Notes under the pieces: generated by a model | The model's database searches: none | What the model saw: only the letters and a program-made list of their open reading frames with translations | What the model was told of the DNA's origin: nothing | Program-made: the position numbers and the translations under genes | In this document: positions 7,702-17,690 of the stretch, piece by piece | How the letters are laid out: each line of letters begins with the position of its first letter | How positions within the stretch are numbered: the stretch's first letter is position 1 | From: Brevundimonas mediterranea | GTDB lineage: Bacteria > Pseudomonadota > Alphaproteobacteria > Caulobacterales > Caulobacteraceae | Reading direction: 5' to 3' | DNA length: 64,000 bases | Assembly (NCBI RefSeq): GCF_014196125.1 | Contig: NZ_JACIDA010000001.1 | Location: 248,001 to 312,000 of the forward strand

Positions 7702-8352
7702 TCAGGCCGGCTTTTCTTCCAGACGCTTGTCCAGATAGGCGCCGACACGGCGTTCGACGGCGCTGATGTGGTCCTGCCAGAAGTGGCTGGCGCCCTCTTC
7801 CAGCTCATAGTCGATGATGATGCCCTTCTGCGTGCGCAGCTTGTTGACCACGCGTTCGACCTCGGCCGGGGGCACGACGGTGTCTGCGGTGCCGTGCAGG
7901 AACAGGCCCGAGGCCGGGCAGGGAGCCAGGAAGCTGAAATCGTACATGTTGGACGGGGGCGAGACCGAGATGAAGCCGTCCGTCTCGGGCCGGCGCATCA
8001 GAAGCTGCATGCCGATATAGGCGCCGAACTGATAGCCGCCGACCCAGGTCTGGCTGGCGCCGGGGTTGTTCGATTGCAGCCAGTCCAGGGCCGTGGCCGC
8101 GTCAGCCAGTTCGCCGATGCCCGAATCGAACTCGCCCTGCGACTTGCCGACGCCGCGCGAATTATAGCGCAGGGTGGCGAAGCCGCGCTGCTGGAACAGC
8201 TGGTGCAGGGTGACGGTCACCGGGTTGTTCATATGCCCGCCCGCCTTGGGGTGTGGGTGCAGAATCAACGCGATGGGGGCGTTCGGGCGCTTGCCCGGGG
8301 AATAGCGGCCTTCGATGCGACCGGAGGCGCCGGGCAGGATGACTTCAGGCAT
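7702..8352 (-). CDS. Alpha/beta hydrolase fold protein with altered nucleophile elbow
   Basis: This 216-residue protein is of the short COG2945-like alpha/beta hydrolase group. Visible landmarks are LHPHPKAGGHMNNPV (near 32-46) and RYNSRGVGKSQGEF (near 62-75). A block IGMQLLMRRPE...GFISV follows the elbow. HGTADTVVPP and GASHFWQDH hold the expected acid and His positions. The nucleophile elbow, normally G-x-S-x-G, reads GYQFG, with a CAG codon near 8030. The protein may therefore have lost hydrolase activity or use another residue. It diverges from iscR, sharing a 158-base control region. Confidence 0.82.
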   Translation of the reverse strand: MPEVILPGASGRIEGRYSPGKRPNAPIALILHPHPKAGGHMNNPVTVTLHQLFQQRGFATLRYNSRGVGKSQGEFDSGIGELADAATALDWLQSNNPGASQTWVGGYQFGAYIGMQLLMRRPETDGFISVSPPSNMYDFSFLAPCPASGLFLHGTADTVVPPAEVERVVNKLRTQKGIIIDYELEEGASHFWQDHISAVERRVGAYLDKRLEEKPA

Positions 8353-8413
8353 AGGGGCTCTGGAATCCGTTCAACTGTCGTTTCGCGTGTGCGTAATACT
8401 TGACCGCTGAGGT

Positions 8414-8430
8414 GGGACTTTCTAAGTCCC
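8414..8430. promoter_or_regulatory. Candidate operator upstream of iscR (perfect 7-3-7 palindrome)
   Basis: GGGACTT and AAGTCCC arms are separated by TCT, 81 bases upstream of the iscR start and 62 upstream of the divergent hydrolase gene. A second hairpin (GCGCCTT/AAGGCGC) follows at 8443-8460. IscR-type regulators commonly repress their own operons, so this is a candidate site, but it is not a match I can tie to a known IscR consensus. Confidence 0.35.
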
Positions 8431-8510
8431 TCCGCAAGCGAGGCGCCTTTGCGAAGGCGCGGGTTCTAGCACAAGAGCCCCGAAAAGCGCGCAATTTTTG
8501 AGGCTGCAAT

Positions 8511-9005
8511 ATGCGTCTGTCGACCAAGGGACGATACGCCGTGATGGCGATGGCCGATCTGGCGAAGAACGGACGCGGCGAAAGCGGCGAGATCCGGGCG
8601 GTTTCGCTGGCTGAAATCGCCGCGCGCCAGGAGATTTCGCTGAGCTATCTGGAGCAGTTGTTCGCCCGTCTGCGCAAGAGCGACCTGGTCAAGAGCGTGC
8701 GCGGACCCGGCGGCGGCTATCGGCTGGCCAAGGGGGCGCATGAGACGGTGGTGGCCGAGATCGTGCTGGCGGTGGACGAACCGATCCGGGCGACGCGCTG
8801 CGTGGCCCACGGCTCGCCCAAGGGCTGCATGCTGGCCGGTGAACGCTGCATCACCCATGATCTGTGGGAAGACCTGGGCGACGAGATCCATCGCTATCTG
8901 GCCGGGGTGTCGCTGGAAGACGTGGTGATGAACCGCACAGGCCAGCGTCGGCGCAATGTCGAAACGCCGCAAGGCGCCCCATTGGCTGTGGGGGTGGCGG
9001 CATGA
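8511..9005 (+). CDS. iscR: Rrf2-family Fe-S cluster regulator IscR
   Basis: IscR senses cluster status with a [2Fe-2S] cluster and controls Fe-S assembly genes. The 164-residue protein has the Rrf2 opening MRLSTKGRYAVMAMADLA, a winged helix (about 30-72, with RGPGGGYRL at 64-72) and three cysteines, Cys97, Cys106 and Cys113, with His116. This follows the E. coli C-C-C-H ligand order, although the first two spacings are slightly longer (8 and 6 residues). It is the first gene of the SUF operon and overlaps the next gene by ATGA. Autoregulation is expected from the family; a palindromic candidate site lies upstream. Confidence 0.93.
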   Translation: MRLSTKGRYAVMAMADLAKNGRGESGEIRAVSLAEIAARQEISLSYLEQLFARLRKSDLVKSVRGPGGGYRLAKGAHETVVAEIVLAVDEPIRATRCVAHGSPKGCMLAGERCITHDLWEDLGDEIHRYLAGVSLEDVVMNRTGQRRRNVETPQGAPLAVGVAA

Positions 9006-10140
9006 ACGCGATCTATCTGGATTACAACGCTTCGGGCCTGGTGCGGCCCGAGGTCCTCGAGATCATGACGCGGGCCCTGGCCGACAATGGCAATCCGTCG
9101 GCGGTCCATGCGGCCGGACGGCGGGCGAGGGCGCGGGTCGAGACGGCGCGGGCTCAGGTCGGTGAACTGGTCGGCGCTGATCCGACGGCGGTGGTGTTCA
9201 ACAGCGGCGGCACGGAAGCTAACGCCCAGGCCATCGCCAGCGCCCTGGCGGCCGGATGCGAACGGCTGATCGTCTCGGCCACCGAACATCCGTGCGTGGC
9301 CGAGGCCGCAGCGAATGCAGGCGCGCCCGTCGAGCTGCTGCCGGTTGATGCGAACGGGGTCGTCGATCTGGACTGGTTGGCGCAGGCCTTGGCGCGTCCG
9401 GGCCGGGCCGTGGTCGCCATCCATCATGCGAACAACGAGAGCGGCGTGATCCAGCCCGTGGTCGAGGCCGCCGCACTGGTGCGCGGGGCCGGGGGCTGGC
9501 TGCACGTCGACGCCATCCAGTCGGCGGGCAAGATCCCGGTCGATATGCGGGTTCTGGACGCGGACAGCCTGACCCTGTCGGCGCACAAGCTGGGCGGGCC
9601 GCAGGGCGTCGGGTCGTTGGTCCTCAAGGAAGGCGTGTCGGGCGTGCGCATCCTGCACGGAGCGGGGCAGGAGCGGGGTCTGCGCGCCGGGACCGAGAAT
9701 GTGCCGGGCATCGCGGGCTTCGGCGTGGCCGCCGACTGCGCTGCGCGGGATCTGGAGACGATGGCCTCGCATGTCGGCTGGCGTGACGCGGCTCAGGCTC
9801 GGGTGAAGGCCGCGGGGGCGACGATCATCGGCGAGCATGCCGCCCGTCTGCCCAACACGCTGTTCATGGCGGTCGAGGGCTGGGACAGTCCTCAACAACT
9901 GATCACGCTGGATCTGGCGGGCGTCATGGTGTCGGCGGGCTCGGCCTGTTCGTCGGGCAAGGTCAAGCCGTCCAAGACCATCAGCGCCATGGGATTGAAC
10001 GCTCTGGCGACCGGGGGCGTGCGCGTTTCCGGCGGCTGGGGCACGACCGAGAACGACTGGGTGCGGTTCGCCGACGCCTGGATCGCCGCCTACGACAAGC
10101 ACAAGACACGCGCCGCCGCGCGCGTGAGAGAGGTCGCCTG

Positions 10141-10141
<1 letters not shown>
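9002..10141 (+). CDS. Cysteine desulfurase, IscS/NifS-like (group I)
   Basis: A 379-residue PLP enzyme that removes sulfur from cysteine for Fe-S assembly. It shows YLDYNASG at the N-terminus, [11 protein letters not shown] (142-152), the PLP lysine Lys196 in [10 protein letters not shown], and the active-site Cys316 in [11 protein letters not shown]. Group I enzymes have a longer cysteine loop than SufS. The start overlaps the end of iscR (ATGA), and its stop shares one base with the sufB start (TGATG), so coupling is tight. A second desulfurase of the SufS type is encoded four genes later, so this operon carries two kinds. It could equally be called IscS-like or NifS-like. Confidence 0.93.
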
Positions 10142-11607
<1,466 letters not shown>

Positions 11608-11616
11608 AGAAGAACC

Positions 11617-12374
<758 letters not shown>

Positions 12375-12378
<4 letters not shown>

Positions 12379-13397
12379 GCGCAGCCTTCAACATAGACCT
12401 GACCGACGCCGAGAGCTTTCCGTCGCGACGGAATGAGGCGTGGAAATACAGCGACCTGAAGCGCTGGCTTCGCGAAGCGCCGCAGCCTTCGCCGACGGCG
12501 GCGGTTGGTGCGCCGGGACCGTTTTACGACCTGGGCGGTGACGCCATCGTCTTCGCCAACGGGCGAGCCGTGGGTGTGACCGACTTCATCGCCTCGGGCG
12601 AGCAGACGCTGCGGCTGCGCTATATCTCCGACGCCGTGGGCACGGGTCACTCGGCCGGGGCGCGGGTCGCCGTGCGGGCGGGCGCCAAGCTGCTGCTGCT
12701 GGAGACGCACGAGGGCGCAGGCTCGGCCTATGTCGCCCACAATACGCTGGAGCTGGACGTGGCGGCCGGGGCCGAGGTGACGCGCGTCGTCCTGGTCGAG
12801 GAGCCGGAGGACGCGATTTCCGTGTCCGAGGCCCATGTGAAGGTCGAGGCGGGCGGCGTCTACCGTCAGACCATCATCGCCACCGGCGCCAAGCTGCAGC
12901 GGATCGAGACCCGCCTTTCTCATTTCGCCCAGGGCGCGCACGTCCAGGCCGACGGTCTGTATCTGCTGAATGGATCGCGCCACACCGATCTGACCAGCGT
13001 GGTGCGCCACATGGAGCATGATGGCACGACCAGCCAACTGATCAAGGGCGTGGCGCGCGACACGGCGCGCGGCGTCTTCCAGGGCAAGATCGTGGTCGAG
13101 CGCGGCGCTGACGGCACCGATGCGCGGATGGGGCACCACGCCCTGATCGCCTCCGAGCGGGCCGAGATCGACGCCAAGCCCGAACTGATCATCTATGCCG
13201 ACGACGTGCAGTGCGCGCACGGCAATACGGTGGGGACGCTGGACGAAAGCGCCCTGTTCTACATGGAGCAGCGCGGCATTCCGGCCGAGGAAGCCCGCGC
13301 CCTGTTGACCCAGGCCTTCCTGATCGAGGTCATCGACCGGATCGAACATGAAGGCGCGAGAGAGGTGGCGCGGGAATGGCTGACGGCTCGGTTGTGA
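12375..13397 (+). CDS. sufD: Fe-S cluster assembly protein SufD
   Basis: SufD partners SufB in the SufBC2D scaffold. The 340-residue protein begins at a GTG overlapping the sufC stop by four bases. It has FPSRRNEAWKYSDLKRWL near the N-terminus (the usual 'R-x-E-x-W-[KR]-Y-[ST]' opening). The C-terminal shared SufB/D block includes VQCAHGNTVGTLDESALFYMEQRGI and ALLTQAFLIEVI. It is shorter than enterobacterial SufD (about 420 residues), as is common in alphaproteobacteria. It overlaps sufS by about 22 bases. Confidence 0.93.
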
Positions 13398-14629
13398 ACC
13401 TTTTCGATCCCTATGCCGTCCGGGCGCAGTTCCCGATCCTGTCGCGACAGGTGAACGGCAAGCCGCTGGTCTATCTGGACAATGCGGCCTCGGCCCAGAA
13501 GCCGCGCGCGGTGATCGACGCCCTGGTGGCGACGATGGAGGGCGGCTACGCCAACGTCCACCGCGGCCTGCACACCCTGTCGAACGAGGCGACCGAGGCG
13601 TTCGAGAAGGCGCGCGAGATCGTCGCCCGCTTCCTGAACGCCGAAAGCCCCGAACAGGTCGTCTGGACCAAGGGCGGCACCGAGGCGATCAATCTGGTGG
13701 CCAACGGGCTGGGCCTGTCCATCCAGCCGGGCGACGAGATCATCGTCTCGGAGATGGAGCACCATTCCAACATCGTGCCCTGGCATCTGCTGAGGGAACG
13801 GCGCGGGGCGGTGCTCAAATGGATCCCGGTGCTGGACGACGGGTCGCTGGACATGGCGGCCTATGCGGACCTGTTGTCGCCGAAGACGCGGATGGTCGCG
13901 GTCACCCATATGTCGAATGTGCTGGGCACCATCAATCCGGTGGCGGAGATCGTTCGACTGGCGCATGCGGCCGGCGCCCCCGATTCCCGGATCAAGGTGC
14001 TGATCGACGGGTGCCAGGGCGCGGTCCATGCGACGCCGGACGTGCAGGTCATCGGTTGCGACTTCTATGTCCTGACCGGCCACAAGCTGTTCGGGCCGAC
14101 CGGCATCGGCGCCCTGTACGGCAAGGCCGAGGCGCTGGAGGCCCTGCCGCCCTATCAGGGCGGGGGCGAGATGATCGAGACGGTCGAGCGGGACCGCGTG
14201 ACCTATGCCAAGCCGCCGCATCGGTTCGAGGCGGGGACGCCGCCGATCCTGGAGGCCATCGGCCTGGGCGTGGCGCTGGAGTGGCTGGCGCAATACGACC
14301 GGGCCGCGGTTCAGGCGCATGAGCATGCCCTTTACCAGCACGCCGTCGATCGGTTGCAGGGTGAGAACTGGCTGCGGATCCTCGGGCAGGCGGAAGGGAA
14401 GGGCGCGATCCTGACCTTCGCCGTCGAGGGCGCCCACGCCCATGACGTGGCCCAGATCATGGATCGTTACGGGGTTGCCGTGCGGGCCGGACTGCACTGC
14501 GCCGAGCCGCTGGCGAAAAGAATGGGGGTGACGTCGAGCACCCGCGCCTCCTTCGTCCTATATAACACCGTGGAGGATGCCGACGCCTTCGTGGACGCGC
14601 TGATCAAGGCGCGGAACTTCTTCGTGTAA
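13376..14629 (+). CDS. sufS: SufS-type cysteine desulfurase (group II)
   Basis: A 417-residue PLP enzyme that mobilises cysteine sulfur, normally helped by SufE or SufU. Landmarks are YLDNAASAQKP (33-43), NVHRGLHTLSN (60-70), EMEHHSNIVPW (127-137), the PLP lysine Lys237 in TGHKLFGPTGIG and the catalytic Cys375 in RAGLHCAEPL. ATG 13376 lies inside sufD; a GTG at 13394 overlapping the sufD stop is an alternative start that would drop six residues. No sufE is found in this window, so its partner is elsewhere or the first desulfurase shares the load. Confidence 0.95.
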   Translation: MADGSVVNLFDPYAVRAQFPILSRQVNGKPLVYLDNAASAQKPRAVIDALVATMEGGYANVHRGLHTLSNEATEAFEKAREIVARFLNAESPEQVVWTKGGTEAINLVANGLGLSIQPGDEIIVSEMEHHSNIVPWHLLRERRGAVLKWIPVLDDGSLDMAAYADLLSPKTRMVAVTHMSNVLGTINPVAEIVRLAHAAGAPDSRIKVLIDGCQGAVHATPDVQVIGCDFYVLTGHKLFGPTGIGALYGKAEALEALPPYQGGGEMIETVERDRVTYAKPPHRFEAGTPPILEAIGLGVALEWLAQYDRAAVQAHEHALYQHAVDRLQGENWLRILGQAEGKGAILTFAVEGAHAHDVAQIMDRYGVAVRAGLHCAEPLAKRMGVTSSTRASFVLYNTVEDADAFVDALIKARNFFV

Positions 14630-14633
14630 GCTG

Positions 14634-15023
14634 ATGACAGACGACACCATTCAAGACAGCGACGCCTTCAAGGACGCCTGGGACGAACCCCAGAAGAGCG
14701 CCCTGTCGCAGGCCGAGCTGGACACGCTGACCGAACAGCTGATCGAGGCGCTGAAGTCGGTTTATGATCCGGAGATCCCGGTCGACATCTATGAGTTGGG
14801 CCTGATCTACCGGGTCGACGTGTCCGACGACCGCGACGTGGTGGTGGACATGACCCTGACGGCCCCCGGGTGCCCTGTCGCCGGCGAGATGCCGGGCTGG
14901 GTCGAGACGGCGGTCGAGAAGGTCGAGGGGGTGCGCAGCGCCAAGGCCAATCTGGTGTTCGACCCGCCTTGGGATTCCTCGAAGATGAGCGACGAGGCCA
15001 AGCTCGCGCTCAACATGTTCTGA
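14634..15023 (+). CDS. sufT: SUF-associated MIP18/DUF59 protein (SufT-like)
   Basis: A 129-residue protein with a short acidic N-terminal extension followed by the DUF59 (MIP18) domain. SVYDPEIPVDIYELGLIYRV lies at about 41-60 and MTLTAPGCPVAGEMPGWVE at about 73-91, containing the conserved single cysteine. Members in SUF operons (SufT) take part in Fe-S maturation or carrier function. It starts four bases after sufS and is followed 13 bases later by the A-type carrier, which fits that role. Confidence 0.9.
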   Translation: MTDDTIQDSDAFKDAWDEPQKSALSQAELDTLTEQLIEALKSVYDPEIPVDIYELGLIYRVDVSDDRDVVVDMTLTAPGCPVAGEMPGWVETAVEKVEGVRSAKANLVFDPPWDSSKMSDEAKLALNMF

Positions 15024-15036
15024 CGGGAATAGTCCA

Positions 15037-15426
15037 ATGACCGAACTCCAGGCCACATCCCGTCCCCGCCGCCCGCGTCCCAAGGCCGTAACCTTGACGG
15101 ACGCCGCCGCCGAACGCATGCGGGAGATTCTGGACAATGCCGAGAACGACCACATCGGTCTGCGGATCGGGGTCAAGAATGGCGGCTGCGCTGGGCAGGA
15201 ATACACCTTCGCCTATGCCGACGAGATCGGCCCGATGGACGAGGTGGTCGAGGATAAGGGCGTCACCATCCTGATCGAGCCCAAAGCGGTGCTGTTCCTG
15301 ATCGGCACCGAGATCGACTACGAGACCACTCGGTTGGCGTCCAAATTCGTGTTCAACAATCCGAACCAGACCGACGCCTGCGGCTGTGGCGAGAGCGTCA
15401 CCATCGTGCCCGCCGTCGCCGGCTGA
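15037..15426 (+). CDS. sufA: A-type Fe-S carrier (HesB/IscA family, SufA-like)
   Basis: The 129-residue protein has the three conserved A-type cysteines: GGCAGQEY (Cys52) and the C-terminal CGCGES pair (about Cys114 and Cys116). A basic Pro/Arg-rich N-terminal tail precedes the domain. A-type carriers accept clusters from SufBCD and hand them to target proteins. As the last recognisable Fe-S gene of the operon it is best called SufA, though ErpA/IscA-type names are possible. The next gene begins one base after its stop. Confidence 0.92.
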   Translation: MTELQATSRPRRPRPKAVTLTDAAAERMREILDNAENDHIGLRIGVKNGGCAGQEYTFAYADEIGPMDEVVEDKGVTILIEPKAVLFLIGTEIDYETTRLASKFVFNNPNQTDACGCGESVTIVPAVAG

Positions 15427-15427
15427 A

Positions 15428-15787
15428 ATGGCGTACGATGCGGACTTCGGCGAATGGGCCCGTGAGCATTTCGCGGGCCTGGGTCGATTGGAGATCAAGC
15501 GGATGTTCGGCGGGGCCGGAGTCTACGCCTCCGGCGTGATGTTCGCCCTGCTGGATGACGGGGTGGTCTGGCTGAAGGGCGACGAGGCTCTGGGCGAGGC
15601 GTTGGTCGAGGTCGGCTGCCGACAGTTCACCTATCCGACCAAGGACGGGCGGACGATGTCCATGGGATATTGGACACTGCCGGAGACGGCGCTGGACGAC
15701 CCCGACGAGGCGGTCGCCTGGGCGCGGCGGTCGCTGGAGGTGGCGGTGCGAAAGGCGTCGGGGAAGAAGCCTAAGAAGGCGACTTAG
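15428..15787 (+). CDS. TfoX/Sxy N-terminal domain protein
   Basis: A 119-residue protein consisting only of the TfoX N-terminal domain: MFGGAGVYASGVMFALLDDG (about 25-44), a WLKGDE strand and the helical C-terminus. It ends in a Lys-rich tail. Full-length Sxy/TfoX are competence activators in gammaproteobacteria, but stand-alone N-domains like this have no settled function. The ATG at 15428 lies one base after the sufA stop, so it is probably read from the SUF operon. Its 3' end overlaps the convergent acyltransferase gene by 17 bases. Confidence 0.85.
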   Translation: MAYDADFGEWAREHFAGLGRLEIKRMFGGAGVYASGVMFALLDDGVVWLKGDEALGEALVEVGCRQFTYPTKDGRTMSMGYWTLPETALDDPDEAVAWARRSLEVAVRKASGKKPKKAT

Positions 15788-16529
15788 GCGCGTCCACCAG
15801 AATGGCCGGCGTGACCGGTTGTCCGGTCGCCTCGGCGATCAGTTCGGCCGTGCGGGTCTCGATTACGGCTTCGAGACGCGCGAGGAATTCGTCCTTGGCC
15901 AGGCCCACGGGGATGGGCTCCAGGAACTCCAGCGTCGCCGTGCCCGCATGCTTCTCATACTTCTCCTCGGGCCAGAACAAGCCGAGGTTGGTGGCCAGGG
16001 GCACGACCGGCATGTCGAAGTCGCGGTACATGTGCCAGACGCCGGAGCGGTAGCGGTACTTCTGCCCGACCGCCGCCAGATGGCCCTCGGGATAGATCAG
16101 GATCTTGCGGTTCTCGGCCTTGGCCTCGGCGGCGCGGGTGGCCAGGGCCTGGCGGGCTTCGTGTCCGCCGCAGCTGTTGACGACGATGGCGCCCAACTTC
16201 TTCAGCACCCCGCCGAGCAGGGGAAACTTCTCCAGATGGTCGCCGGTGACGAAGGCCAGATCGTCGAACTGATCGTAGGTGGCGAAGCCGTCGCCCCAGC
16301 TCTGATGCTTCGAGGCAATGATGAAGGCGCCTTGGGGCAGCCGTTCCTTGCCGCGTACATCCAGCCTGATGCCGGCGAAGACCGCCATGGCCTGGACCAT
16401 CCGCCTGACATAGGCACGGATGACTCGGCTGGTGGCGCCGCGTCCCGGCGCCAGGGCGGCGAAGGCGGCGGTCAGGCCATAGCTGATCGACAGGATCCAG
16501 TAGGCGATATTGAAGGCGAGGCTGCGCAT
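15771..16529 (-). CDS. plsC: 1-acyl-sn-glycerol-3-phosphate acyltransferase (PlsC family)
   Basis: A 252-residue membrane-associated acyltransferase that would add the second acyl chain during phospholipid synthesis. The N-terminus has a hydrophobic segment (about 5-28). The catalytic H-x4-D box reads KHQSWGD (near 74-80, with the ASKHQSWGDGF context). A YPEGHLAAVG box follows near 147-156 and a VVPLATNLGLFWP strand near 176-188. It is convergent with, and overlaps, the TfoX-type gene by 17 bases. It starts 27 bases after the diguanylate cyclase stop on the same strand, so co-transcription with that gene is likely. Confidence 0.88.
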   Translation of the reverse strand: MRSLAFNIAYWILSISYGLTAAFAALAPGRGATSRVIRAYVRRMVQAMAVFAGIRLDVRGKERLPQGAFIIASKHQSWGDGFATYDQFDDLAFVTGDHLEKFPLLGGVLKKLGAIVVNSCGGHEARQALATRAAEAKAENRKILIYPEGHLAAVGQKYRYRSGVWHMYRDFDMPVVPLATNLGLFWPEEKYEKHAGTATLEFLEPIPVGLAKDEFLARLEAVIETRTAELIAEATGQPVTPAILVDAPKSPS

Positions 16530-16556
16530 GGGCCGACTATGGCAGAAAGTCGCGGC

Positions 16557-17609
16557 TCAGGCGGCGTTTTCGAGCGCGTGCGCGCTGGTGACGCGATTGC
16601 GGCCGCCGCGCTTGGACGCATAGAGGGCCTCGTCCGCGCGTTCGAGCAGGGCGGCGGCGCTTTCACTGGGCAGATGTTCCGCAAATCCGGCGGAAAGGGT
16701 GACGGCGCCGAGATCGTCGTTGGTGGAGCGCCGTCGCAGGGAACGAGAGGAGACCTCTTCGCGGATATGCTCCAGCGCGGCCATGACGGCGCCAGGGCTC
16801 TCGCCCGGGAAGATGATCGCGAACTCCTCGCCGCCGAACCGCGCCACGAACCGATTGCCGGAACAGACGCGGGACAGGATGGTGGAGACGTAACGCAGCA
16901 CCTGATCGCCGGTCTGATGGCCCCAGGTGTCGTTGAAACGTTTGAAATGATCGATGTCGAGGATGGCCAGGGTCAGGGGCGTGCGGCCGCCGTCGGCGCA
17001 GGCCTGTTCCAGGCGCTCGTCGAAGGCCTTGCGGTTGGCCAGATTGGTCAGGGCGTCGGTCATCGCGTCGCGCCGCACCTGTTCCAGGTGTTCGCGAAGA
17101 CGGGCGACCTCCTTGTTGGAGCTTTCCAGACGTTTTTCGAGGTTGGCGGTCTCGCGGCGAACGCGCTGGGTGGCCGTGGACAGCCCGCCGACCAGGGTCT
17201 TCAGGGCGGAGGCGTCCTCGACGGCGCTGACCATGGTCAGCGAGGCGTCGGCCAGGGCCTCGCCATAGTCGGTCTGGGTCTTGTGGGCCTTGGCGATGGC
17301 GGCGGAGACACTGGCCAACTCCCGATCCAGCACGGCGCCGGCGTCGCGGATCTCTTCCGACAGACGGCCGCGGGGCAGGAATTCGGCGGCGAGCATTTCC
17401 GAGGTCTCGTCGGATATGACGATGTCTTCAGCCAGCAGGCGCTTGATCTCGACGCCCAGAGGACCTTCGGGGTCGCCGAGGTAATGAATCCAGAGCTCGA
17501 AATTCAGCGGCGTGGGCCAGACGCCGGCCTTCTCCATTTCGGCGATGGCGTTACGCGCAAGAGAATAGGCTTCCGGTCCCCGAACCGCCGTTTCGACCTG
17601 CGCTGTCAT
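16557..17609 (-). CDS. GGDEF-domain diguanylate cyclase
   Basis: This 350-residue soluble protein should make cyclic di-GMP. The C-terminal GGDEF domain (about 180-340) carries the active-site motif GGEEF (259-263), preceded by DALTNLANRKAFDERL and LAILDIDHFKRFNDTWGH. No RxxD inhibitory site is present at the usual position before GGEEF. The N-terminal half is helical, with a WPTPLNFELWIHYL segment (31-44) and a long predicted coiled coil (about 95-180) that probably drives dimerisation. This layout is common among Caulobacterales cyclases. It lies between the helicase and acyltransferase genes on the same strand. Confidence 0.92.
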   Translation of the reverse strand: MTAQVETAVRGPEAYSLARNAIAEMEKAGVWPTPLNFELWIHYLGDPEGPLGVEIKRLLAEDIVISDETSEMLAAEFLPRGRLSEEIRDAGAVLDRELASVSAAIAKAHKTQTDYGEALADASLTMVSAVEDASALKTLVGGLSTATQRVRRETANLEKRLESSNKEVARLREHLEQVRRDAMTDALTNLANRKAFDERLEQACADGGRTPLTLAILDIDHFKRFNDTWGHQTGDQVLRYVSTILSRVCSGNRFVARFGGEEFAIIFPGESPGAVMAALEHIREEVSSRSLRRRSTNDDLGAVTLSAGFAEHLPSESAAALLERADEALYASKRGGRNRVTSAHALENAA

Positions 17610-17690
17610 TCGCTTCTCCCGAAGTCCCGTTCTGGAACTCCGGAAGAGATTAGAGGCCTATCCGTAATACGGGGTAAACGGCCTTACAAA

